Of a stretch of DNA of 64,000 nucleotides, positions 40,382 through 64,000 are shown piece after piece. How positions within the stretch are numbered: position 1 is the stretch's first letter; each line of letters begins with the position of its first letter. Under the pieces are notes generated by a model, which had not been told where the DNA came from, did no database searches, and worked only from the letters and a program-made list of their open reading frames with translations. Source of the DNA: Antennarius striatus (taxonomy: Eukaryota > Chordata > Actinopteri > Lophiiformes > Antennariidae); NCBI RefSeq assembly GCF_040054535.1, contig NC_090796.1:5817001-5881000 (forward strand), written 5' to 3'. The translations under genes were made by a program, and so were the position numbers.

Positions 40382-40518
40382 ACTCACACACACTTGTCAT
40401 GCTGGAGGTGTAACCCTCCTTCCTGTCCTTCTTTGTGTAACATCGGAGGAGCCTCAAAAAAAAAAAAAAAAAAACTTCCTAAAAAAAGAAAGAAAACAAC
40501 AACCTGCAACCAGTCAAG

Positions 40519-41919
<1,401 letters not shown>

Positions 41920-44900
41920 ACCGACGCTCCAGCCTGCAACGCCAGAAAGGCAAAGGGGATCTGAACTTCATTTTAGGCGTAAGGTTTTTGGGAAGTGACA
42001 TTTGGTAGTTGGTCTGAGGAAGAGGAGCAGGGTGGATGTCTGTGAATGTTTACGTACAAAGGTTATTGTTGGAAATTAAGAATGTTAATGCAGGTTTGAA
42101 TGTTTCGGTCTCATCATTTGGATTTGAATGTTTTACTTTAGGGTTCGAACACTTGGAGTTAAATTTTGGGGTTCACAGCTTTGTGGTTGCATTTTTATTT
42201 TATTTTTTTTAACCTATAGAAATATTTTAGCTGGTGAATCAGTGGCTGTTTGACAAAAAGCGACTTCTGGATGAGTTGGGAATCATTTTAGAAGTTTGAA
42301 CCAGTTTCACTTTAAGGTCCCCTCCACCCACCCTCGCCACAGACAGGAGGCGCTTAGGCGTCACATCAGTGGAATCTCACTTCTAGTTTGTTTGTTTTTT
42401 ACAACAATGCAACCAACTGATGTCTATATCTTGTCCCACTGCCAAAAGTGACAAACATCCAATTGACAAATGTTCAAGTTAGCCATATTGTGTCTGTGTT
42501 TACAACAGATGGAGAATGTTGCCTTGCAGCAAAACATGTATTCAAGCATTGTTTCCTGCCTGTGATCAGACTTGACTTGACAGGAACAGATGATCAGATT
42601 TGCCTTCATCACACTGCCTTCAGAAAATCAACACTGTTTGCACTTACAGTGGAAAGTAAGCTAAATACCTTTCAATGTCTTCTCTCCTCAGGAGCTGCAT
42701 GGTTCCACAGATAAGGATTGTTTTTTTTCCGTCATAATATCACTAGTGGATTGTTCCCCTTTAGCAAATGTAGAAAAACAGTATTATTGTAGCCAGCTCT
42801 AGGTTTAGTGCTAGACTGTAGCTGGATGATGTGTGGGTGTCAGATAGGAGGTTGGGGTTGATAAATGAGGCAGATGAAGGTGATAGATGGGCAGATGATG
42901 GAGTGATCAGTGATGGTTGTCATAAAGCATGTGTCACAAGGAACTAGGAAGGCTTTAATCAGAAGTTCTCCACCTACAGTTGTTAATTCAGTAGAGATTT
43001 AAATAAGAGGATTGATGCCCCCCGATGCCTTAGTGGTGAATGCTAAATCTGAAACTGAAAGAACACCACTTGAAGTCACGCTATATCCATATAAAGTCTA
43101 TAAAGAAACTTAAATTAGAAGCTACAACGTCTTTTGCCTGGGCTAAGCTAAATTGCCGCTTCACATTTACCTACAAATATGAGAGTTCTTTCATATAAAT
43201 ATGAACACAAATGTGGACAAATGTTTTAAGCTACATCTTTAAATCATATCTAAACTTTGTCAATTCAAAGATAAAGCTCTAACAAACAGATTTTAACTGT
43301 AGTCAAGTAAAATAAGCTGATAAATAATATGAAATTTCAGATGAATCTCGAGCTGAGGACGATCTGCTGATTTTATTCAGCTCAAAGTTAAACATTGGGG
43401 CGTTTAGTAAGTTTGATATGTTACTGTGAAAGGCTAAGAAAAAAAGTAGCAGTTAAAGCTTCCTGATGTTATTTTAAAAGTGCTATTTATTTATTGACTT
43501 ATTTATTTTCATTTGTAACTATGAAAGCATCAGGTTTTGCTATTTGAAAGCTACATTTATAAGTATCTGTGCTAATTTAAGCCTATTTGAACACAGTGCA
43601 ACCTCACTTTAATACTACTACCTTGCTGATAACCCTTTGCTCCTGTTATGGCACGACTGGCAGAGAACAAAATGAATTGTGTCCGAACACGAGTTTGTAA
43701 TTTCTACACAAACCTGGGTTTAATTGTTACCTATGTGCTGTCACACACTTTTTTTTTTTTTAATCAGCATGTTCTTTACTATTTGTTGTAAACTACCTAG
43801 AATGTGTTGATTCTGTTTCGTTATGTAGAATCACCGGTGATCCTCCAGAGAAGCATCATCAGGTCTTCTATGCACCTTTATTATTGTGCCATGAGTGTGA
43901 AAGTTCGGTTGAGTTTGATGCACTTTTATTTCAGTCAAATCACAGTAACACTGTCTTTTGTCATTAAACTATAGTTTGCATAAAACGCATTACTGCATTC
44001 ACAGACCTGTGTGGAAATGTGTTGATCATTTTTAGTTATTTATTACTCTGCTCACGTTTTGTCTGGAATAACTAGGACAGCTATTTTGAGAGCCCTCCTG
44101 CAGAAAGTGTCAGTGTCTCAGACAGCTGTTTGGATCTAAGAAGACATTTGGGTTTGCACGCACACACAACTGTACATGTATGAGATTTATATTTTTCTCC
44201 ATGGCTGACAGAAGATCTTTTCTGCTGCTGCAAGAGGACAGTAAATACAGACATAAACAACATAAAGCATTGACCTGGAAACCCCGAGTCAGCAGACTCG
44301 CATAAAGACCAATGTGATCAGTCATCAAAGTAAAAGTAGAAACACTGGAGAAACAGTCTTTTATAAGTCAAGCTGAAAATCTGTATTTCAGTATTTGCAG
44401 CAAAAGGTACCGCAAAAGTAATCAAACTAAAATAACTCACAGTATTTCTTGAAAAATGATCAAGAGAGTGTTTTTCTTTTCTTGCCAGTATTGAAGCCTT
44501 TGTAATATATTATTAGAAAATTGCATTATTTTATATGAACTGCTGGGTTAATGAAAACAAAAACAACAATAACAATCATCATTCAAACAAGTAATTATAC
44601 CCTTGGAATAAATATATAAATAAAGATGAACACAACTACTCCAGTATGGTGGGAGTACCTCCTGTGTGCAGTAAATGTACCCACAATCGTGAGTAGTAGA
44701 GGTGAGTACAGGCTGTACTTCTGAGTCAGCCTTTACATAATATATTTAAATCAATTAACATCTAATACCTTCCTTATTAATTCAATAAAAAGATAAACAG
44801 TTCAACTGTCCTGCTGTCACGGACAAACTCTGTTGTGTAGTTTGTTATATTTACAGCGACTCTCCTCTACAGACTGTTCAGGAAACAACTGTGTTGTTGT

Positions 44901-44920
44901 CAGTCCACAACTTTGTCCAC
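41920..44920 (+). other. csdc2 downstream region / 3' UTR, extent uncertain
   Basis: No coding evidence. An ATTAAA at 43963-43968 could be a poly(A) signal, giving a 2-kb 3' UTR. Otherwise AT-rich and unremarkable. Confidence 0.35.
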
Positions 44921-44925
44921 TGTGT

Positions 44926-45031
44926 GTCAGCAGTGTGTAAGGCTCAGTCCTCCGACCGCCTGTCAGTCTATACTGAGGGTCAGCAATGTGTAAGGCTCAG
45001 TCCTCCACATACCTGTGAGTCTACACTGAGG
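44926..45031. repeat. Two-copy 53-bp tandem repeat
   Basis: Copies at 44926-44978 and 44979-45031 share GTGTAAGGCTCAGTCCTCC and ACTGAGG with a few substitutions, and a partial third start (GTCCGCAG) follows. Confidence 0.9.
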
Positions 45032-45164
45032 GTCCGCAGCTCCATAAAGCAGGTGTAGTTAACGGGGTTTCCGTAATGGAGCTATCAATGTAGAAAATAT
45101 AGGATTATATTTTGTTATGATATAGGATATCCACCTTCAACTTAAAACTGTACACACGAACATG

Positions 45165-46310
45165 ACATACTACAACTACCGGCCGGTGGCGCTAACATCC
45201 CCCCTGAGGAAGACCCTGTAGCGACTGGCCCTTTGTCATCTCAGCCCCCTGGTGAGTCCATCACTGGACCCACTCCAGTTCGCCTACCAGCCTGCCAACA
45301 GGGTGGAGCTCTGTCTCACCTGGAGAAACCTGGGAGCACTGTGAGGATCATGTTTTTTGATCTCACCAGTGCTTTCAACACAATTCACTGCTGAGGGAAA
45401 AGCTGGAGATCACCGGGTTGGATCATCACCTCACAGACTGGATCTTGGACTATTTAACCAACCCCCAATAGTTTGTGAGGACCCATGCCTGTGTGTCAAA
45501 CACAGTTTTCTGCACCACAGGGGCACCACAGGGAATGGTTCTGGCTCCTTTCCTATTCACCCTCTACACTGCAGACTTCTCCTACAACTCCCCCACTTGT
45601 CACCTGCAGACGTTTTCTGACGGCTCTGCGATCGTCGGCCTCATCACTGATGGGGACGACAGAGAACTGACCCAGGACTGTGTGGACTGATCCCAGTGGA
45701 ACTGCCTCCAGATCAATACTGGGAAAACCAAGGAACTGGTGGTGGATTTCCGCAGGCGAGCACTCTGCCCAGTTACACCAGTGAGCGTCCAGGGAATAGA
45801 CATTGAGGGGGTGTCCTCGTATAAGTACCTGGGTGTTCACCTCAACAATAAACTGGACTGGACTACCAACACAAATTCTATTTACAAAAAGGGTCAGAGC
45901 AGACTCAATCTGCTCAGGAGACTGAGGTCTTTTGGAGTGCAGGGGCCACTCCTGAAGACTTTCTATGACACTGTGGTGGCCTCAGCTATTTTTCATAGGG
46001 TCATCTGCTTGGGGAGCAGCATCACTGCGGTTGACAGGAGAAGATTAGACATGCTGATTAGAAAGGCGGGCTCTGTCCTAGGGTGCCCCCTGGAGAGAGG
46101 AGGATGACAGCCAACCTGTCATCAATGATGAAGATCGACTCCCACCCTCTGCAGGGCACATTAAGATCTCTGGGGAGCTCCTTCAGCGATAGGTTGCTTC
46201 ATCCGAAATGCGTGACGAAACGCTTTCGCAGGCCTTATTGCTGCCCACGGCCGTCAGACTGCACAACCATCACTCCTCCCAGTTGACCACACAGAACATC
46301 ACACTCAAAA
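45165..46310 (+). mobile_element. L2/Rex1-like LINE fragment, reverse transcriptase to 3' end
   Basis: Frame-broken RT text: YRPVALTS, DPLQFAYQPANRVE, GAPQG(M)VLAPFLFTLYTAD, FSDGSAIVGLITDGDD, KTKELVVDFRRR, YKYLGVHLNNKLDWTTN, KKGQSRLNLLRRLRSFGVQG, and a C-terminal SLGSSFSDRLLHPKC. The catalytic DD of the FSDD box reads DG, and several stops and shifts are present, so it is dead. Clade placement is by recognition. Confidence 0.85.
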
Positions 46311-46354
46311 TCTGGGTGACCAGTGCAGTGTGTAGTTTGTAGTTGTTTATTTTC

Positions 46355-46600
46355 TGCCACTGTATCCGCTACAGTGGGTCACGGGGAGCTGGAGCCTATC
46401 CCAGCTGGCATAGGGCGTAAGGCGGGGGAAACTCCGGGCACGACACCAGCTACATACAAAGACAGACAACCACGCACACACTCACTCCTACGCACAATTT
46501 GGGGCTGGCCAATTAACCTGAAGCGCATGTTTTTGGAAGTGGAAGGAAGCCAGAGAACCCGGAGAGAACCCACGCAGACACGGGGAGTGAGCTGTACTAT
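46355..46600 (+). repeat. Dispersed teleost repeat adjoining the LINE
   Basis: Recognisable text: GGGTCACGGGGAGCTGGAGC (CTATCCCAGCTGGC), GGCGGGGGAAACTCCGGGCA, CCAATTAACCTGAAGCGCAT, GTGGAAGGAAGCCAGAGAAC, CCGGAGAGAACCCACGCAGA. This is one of the most abundant dispersed repeats in fish genomes. It may have inserted next to, or be carried with, the LINE. Confidence 0.75.
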
Positions 46601-47767
46601 AAGAAAGCTGAACAATCACATCGTATATCGTAAAATTTAAATACAAAAATATTGAACTTGACAGATGCTGAGGTCAAACATGTTTCAGGTGTGAAGAAAA
46701 ATTGGTACAAAAGTCAACAATACTAAAAAAAATGAAGAAAGTCAACACAACCATGATGCAGAAAACACAGGACTTTGATCAGATTCACGCAGACGGTGTT
46801 TGTTTAGTCTTCACATGTGACGTTTTATATGGACTACGGTGTTTAAACACTGCAGCCATATTTCGTGGGAAGTATGGCCTTGAAGTGTTTTAATAGGAAT
46901 GACACACCACAGCACCAGATTTAACAGAACATAAACCAGAAACAGGAAATGATCTGAGAAAATCACCAGCTGTCAGTTTAACCACCTCCTCATTGTGTCG
47001 TATGTTCACGTCAGATCCGAACCCTCCTCAGTAACCCTACGTCATCAGATCAGACAGGTGGAAAATAAACACATCTAAATGAAATTAAATCTAGTTGTTC
47101 CTTCAACACAGTTGTGACAATAAATACTGTCTCCCATCTCTTCCTTGGGTGTTAAAAATAAAATTTCAGTTGCTTCAGAGGCTGATATGTTATTATTTAT
47201 TTATTATTTAACATAAGATTACATATTTGACATGTTTAGGGTCTCATATTTCTCTACCTGCTTTGCAGATCGTGGTAGGTCTTCTATTCTTCTATTCTTC
47301 ATTTCTTCAGAGAATTGTTTCTTGTTTGGCGTAAGAACTCAGAATTCAACACACAAAGATCCTGTAAGGCCACAGAACCTAAATCTAATCCTTGCAATCA
47401 TGTTGGTCGCGTTAGTTTCTGTGGACAGTCTGATGTGTATTCTTCATCGGTGTCTCGTCAGACTTGTTACAGAACTCCTTCCTCTGTGGTGACGATGACT
47501 GAGAACTTCTACCGGAACATTTCATGTCTGTTTTGACACTTTTGTGTGAAACATTTTACATAAACTCCATGAATCTTTCATCCATTCAACCCAAACACAC
47601 GTCTCTGAATTTTCGGTACAGCAGCAAACTGTCTGTTAACATTCACTGGATTTACTGGTAAGTCCTACTGGTCACAGTGTGAGTAAAACAGAGACACACT
47701 CACTGAACGGGATCAGAGATACGGTCCATAAAGAGATTGTTTCAAGTAATGACTTGATAATGAATTC

Positions 47768-47770
<3 letters not shown>

Positions 47771-47835
<65 letters not shown>

Positions 47836-47929
47836 ACTACACACAGATGAAATGGCTGACTTCATATTACAGTAAATTGCCTGGGGTCATCCAGATTTAT
47901 TTCCTATATTCCTGTGGATGTGTGTTTGT

Positions 47930-48006
<77 letters not shown>
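47771..48006. repeat. Inverted pair of microsatellites, (TG)n then (CA)n
   Basis: (TG)n at 47771-47833 and (CA)n at 47932-48006, separated by about 98 bp. The two arms are complementary over more than 60 bp and could form a long hairpin. Confidence 0.95.
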
Positions 48007-48007
<1 letters not shown>

Positions 48008-48463
48008 AGAAGAAGTCTCTCACCTGAGACACACATGTGTTTGTTTATGAGGTCTTATCTGTCAATAGTTTTATGACACAACCAACCTTTGCCCTTCTCT
48101 CACTCTGCCTTTCCCCCGGGAGTCTTTCAGACCTTTACATGCTGTGTGACCATGCTTGTCTGCCTATCTCTGACACATGCAGTGAAAAAAAACACACACA
48201 GATGACCTCTGACCTCAGATGGTACAGTAGTTATCATACTGTGCAGTTAGTGGAACTCAAACTGCAGAAAATGTGTTTCTAATTGTTCAGTCTCTCCATG
48301 AAGCTTTGTGTTCATGCAGTTCTGTTACTCTTGATGAGCTGAAGGGAGTCACAGACAGGTAACAACTGTGACTCTATTTAGTACAATACCACTGTACTGA
48401 ACTAAATGTACCACTTCAGTTATAAACTGAAAGATTTATTATCCCCTCCTGGAAGTGTGTCAG

Positions 48464-48464
<1 letters not shown>

Positions 48465-48543
<79 letters not shown>

Positions 48544-48545
48544 CG
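48465..48545. repeat. (TG)n microsatellite
   Basis: About 75 bp of GT flanked by GTGCGTG variants. Confidence 0.97.
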
Positions 48546-49551
48546 TCTGCGTGACACACCTAAAAGTAGGCAAGTGTTGTTAAAAACTGTGTTGTATTAG
48601 TATTTAAACATGAATTCAAGTATTTGAATGTTCTGAAAATTATTAAGAGACAAAATAGAAAATATGGCACAGTCAATACGAAACAAAAAATACAAAACAC
48701 AATCATGATATTAAATGAATAGGGTGAATCATAGTTTGCAAAAACCAACTACTTTGTTATCATTTATTTTAGTACTTTTGTCCAGCTGGTGCTGCTGTTG
48801 GTACCGGCTCTTCTATTCCCAATACTTTCAAGTGTATTCAATATTTCTAAGAGTTTAACATAAGATTCATGTCAGCTTTATACAGTCTCAGCATGATGAA
48901 AAGAACAATGTTGTGAATTCCTATTACAGAGGAGAGAAAACAGGAGAAGGAGCGAGTGGAAATGAAAGAGGAAATTTGACCTGTAGGATTTACTTGTAAA
49001 TATGTACATAACAAATGCAATTTGTTAAACCTCAACCACAAGATCTGTATTTGTGTTCATATAACAATGGAAACACCCTGTTTGTGTGATCATAGTTAAG
49101 GTTTTGCTTTATGAATCTCTTCACATATCATGAAACTTGAAAGAAAAAATAAGAGTATAATACAAGAGGTCATTATTAGATGTCACATGTTGAGCTGACC
49201 TCAAGAGAAAAGGTGAAGGAAGCTCAAATCCGTTTTCTGCGCTTCAAGCTTGTAATTCACTCAGACCTCAGGACAATAGAGAAGGTTATACGACCCGCCT
49301 CTGTCTTTAAAGGTTGTACATTAACAACAGGCGCTGTGTTCCTGAGCAGAGCACAAGAGGAGAGGACTTCACTGCTGGACCCAGTGCTGTAACAACGTCG
49401 TGGCTGTCGGAATTGTTTTCTGGAAATTACAATAAACTTGAAGACAACAGTCGTGAAAAAGTTGGTATCTTGACAGGACGATGGAGAAGAAGCTTCGATA
49501 AGAAGAAGGATTTTCTTCACAAACTCAGAATATAAATACAGGGAGCTGAAA

Positions 49552-61601
<12,050 letters not shown>

Positions 61602-61966
61602 TGCAGACTCAGCACGTTCACATTCTGAATGAGAAAAACGCAATGTAGAGGCCAGGCAGGAAGGACTGGAGCGTTTAAGGCCTGAAGGACTCGGTGAGGA
61701 TGTGTCAGTCTCTTTGGAGGAAAGGTTGTAATAAGACATGCAAGGATGTGAGAGCTTCAGATTTATAGATTCTAGACACACAGCTGACAGAATTTCACAC
61801 TCCTTGGTTTTGTTTCCTTTGCTTTGTTTTGAATCCTGAACAGTTTTCCAGGAGACGTGGAGTGAAGATGGATTGTGGGTCAGAATGATGTTCCTTAAAG
61901 TTTAGTACTGATCTAGAAAAAGGGGATGATGCAACATTTTCATTTTTGCAACCTAATGTGGATCCA

Positions 61967-61972
61967 AATAAA
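61967..61972 (+). terminator. gucy2c-like: Poly(A) signal of the guanylate cyclase gene
   Basis: AATAAA 366 bp after the stop codon, with no other signal closer. Confidence 0.65.
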
Positions 61973-61989
61973 ACCCTGTATCCACCACA

Positions 61990-64000
61990 CGTAATGTTTT
62001 TATTTGGACTTTTTCTAGCTGTTGCAAGGCAGTAAACATGCCTGGAATCGTCACCAAAAATTTTGCTTCAAGGGTTATTTGGGCCTTGGTGGGGACGTGC
62101 TTTCTGCTGGGTCTAGATTCAACATGTTTTATTTACTGCTTGCTCTAAAACTGGGTCATGTGGCGCTAAGAGGATTCTGAGCACAATAGAAGATAACGTT
62201 TCTCATCAATCTCAGAATAGGCCTCACTGTTCAAGGGGACTAGAGTCTTTTAGAAGGACAAGACGAAGGAAGGAATCAAGACAGTGAAAAAAAGCCAATC
62301 ACATATATTTTATTTTTCCAAAACAATGTGATTCTGATTCTTGGTAATTACCAAGATCTTCACACCTATTCTCGGGTTTTTAAAACGTTTACTCAAAAAC
62401 TACAGGAAGGATTTCAGTGAAATTTAGCAGGGTGGCTCACGGCTCAAAAAGTAGTTTTTTGGATACACAAATTAATAAATCAGATTTTTTTCAAACATTT
62501 TATGCAATTTCTGAAAAAGCAACTGAACCAATATCCAACATCTGAGAGCTTTAGAGCTTGAGCATGTGCAGAAAAAGAACCCTCCAGATTTGGTTTTAAT
62601 TATTTTCTGTTTATTAGTCCAGTGGTTTTTCAATTGCATGTCTTTGGGGTGTCTGTCCTCTAGCAGTAGTGAGGCACTTTGCTGCACTATTCGTTCTACC
62701 GCACAAGAGTAGTCACACGAAGGTTCACCAGGATCACCTAATGCTGACGGAAAAAACAGATTTTCCAGACTATATTTTAAATCAAAGGAAAAAGCTTTAT
62801 TCTTGTTGAGAATGGTGACATTCATTTACATGAAATAAAAAAACAAAACACTTTGCTTTTCGTCGTGTTAAATGCTGTTTGTTGTCCAGGTCCTGATGAA
62901 TAACAACACAGTAACAACACAGTGTTGGTTGAGTCTGAGGCATTACAATGCGTGTGTCAGACAGTTTGTATAATGTAGAGACGCTGAGGCGCTATGATCA
63001 GCACAGAAAAAAAAAGAAAATCCAGCATCAGGTAACGTTTCTATCCACAGCTGCCTGGCAGACGTTTGTTTTTTTTCCTTTTGAAGAGAAAAATGAAAGG
63101 ACTGTAATAAAGACTTTAACACACTGACACTGTAAAACCAATCTACTGTAGAACGGAAGCCGTCTAACAGAATACATAAAAAATAGTTGATCCATCAAAC
63201 CACACAAAAAAAATTTCCATTTAAGAGGAAAGTTAAAACTCATTATTGTATTATATTACCTAAGATCAAACTTTTGTATATTCAGTAAACCTGATGATTA
63301 CATTTCTTTATTCTTTAAGATCATGAATTTGATCAAAAATAAAGCTAATCAAGTAAAAAGATGACATCACACCCCCCCCCAAAAAAAAACCTAGTTCTTT
63401 TTGCTGTTTAACATTCAAAAAGAATCAGAATAAATTAACTGACTGTACAAAAAAACAAAAACGGCGTGACATTTCATACAAAATCCTCATTTCTCCTGGT
63501 CACACGTGTGCCTCCTTTACCTCTACTCGACGTCGTACGAAAAAATAAAACTCTCAGAGCAAAAATGCACCATAAGAGACACACACAAATACTAAACCTG
63601 GACTCTCAGTGTCGAGTTTCCATTGATCGATTAAAATAATAACAATACAGCCATTTAATAAACACATGTATTCACGTCTGCGATCATTTCGACACGGCTG
63701 TCTTCTGACCACTCAGTCCTGCTGCTTGAACTCAAGGCTCTGAATGATCTGAGTCAGAAAGAGCCACAGGAAAAAGAAAAAAAAGTCTCTCAGTCTTCTT
63801 CCTGCTGCTGTCACATGATTATCAGAAGCACAAGGAGCTGCATCATCACTATCCTACTGACTGTATTGTGCATCTTAAGGGCTGCTTTTATACAACCATT
63901 AAAATGGACATTATCAAATCCATAAACACACAATATTGTCTTTGCAGCCTATTTTTTCAAATTTATCAAAATGTTATGAAAATAAGTTCCCAACTATGAT
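61990..64000. other. Terminal 2 kb, no gene identified
   Basis: AT-rich, with A-rich runs and a C9/A9 junction at about 63370. No coding block or splice-joined exon was recognised. Minus-strand AATAAA-like sequences (for example near 62790) leave room for the 3' UTR of a gene entering from the right, but this is not supported further. Confidence 0.4.

Larger units (their letters stand above)
46610..49540. other. Intergenic region upstream of the guanylate cyclase
   Basis: No gene supported apart from microsatellites. The last ~350 bp (49190-49540) are the likely promoter/5' UTR of the cyclase, but I see no secure core element. Confidence 0.45.

Noticed and set aside
45357-45840. Extra open frames overlapping 45357-45840 on both strands
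   Set aside because: They are off-frame and antisense readings of the L2/Rex1-like reverse transcriptase.
47232-47536. Open frames of 73-86 codons upstream of the cyclase as extra exons
   Set aside because: No homology, no flanking splice signals in phase, and the cyclase already has a proper signal peptide at 49552.
49532-49539. TATAAATA as the TATA box of the guanylate cyclase gene
   Set aside because: It lies only 13 bp before the signal-peptide ATG, so a start 30 bp downstream would lose the start codon.
62472-63243. Minus-strand frames near the right edge as a new gene
   Set aside because: Phe/Lys-rich AT-driven frames without domains; at most 3' UTR of a gene outside the window.

Overview
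This window is nuclear DNA of a teleost fish, probably a percomorph. The evidence is vertebrate genes split by canonical GT-AG introns, many long (TG)n/(CA)n tracts, and fish-type non-LTR retrotransposon relics. The first part follows a vertebrate gene order that I know from human 22q13 (ZC3H7B, TEF, PHF5A, ACO2, CSDC2).

Layout: 69-3478 (+) is the 3' half of zc3h7b. 8170-18790 (+) is tef with two alternative first exons 7 kb apart. 22201-24213 (-) is phf5a, complete in four exons including a 24-nt microexon. 25076-32817 (+) is aco2, complete in 17 exons and head-to-head with phf5a. A probable csdc2 5' non-coding exon lies near 35580-35908, and its coding exons are at 40519-41919 (+). Inside that 5' intron, antisense, is an unrecognised intronless ORF of 174 residues with a transmembrane segment and a coiled coil (37674-38198). 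49552-61601 (+) is a complete 27-exon membrane guanylate cyclase of the GC-C type (gucy2c-like). I joined the exons by hand from splice signals, and every joint keeps frame. The reconstructed lengths are 110 aa (phf5a), 782 aa (aco2), 309 and 294 aa (tef), 157 aa (csdc2) and 1070 aa (gucy2c-like), all close to the family sizes.

The genes are mostly functionally unrelated neighbours: an RNA-binding zinc-finger protein, a circadian PAR bZIP factor, an SF3b splicing subunit, the mitochondrial TCA aconitase, a cold-shock RNA-binding protein and a receptor guanylate cyclase. The clearest regulatory signal is an iron-responsive element hairpin that overlaps the aco2 start codon. A perfect CRE lies just upstream of it.

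The rest is introns, UTRs and intergenic DNA with decayed mobile elements: two complementary pieces of one RTE-like LINE family, three L2/Rex1-like pieces, one L1-like piece, a tRNA-derived SINE whose tail resembles the RTE tail, and several short dispersed repeats. The most interesting items are the antisense TM/coiled-coil ORF, the aco2 IRE, the paired tef promoters, an apparently shortened zc3h7b C-terminus, overlapping hairpins in phf5a intron 1, and the gucy2c-like gene sitting beside csdc2.
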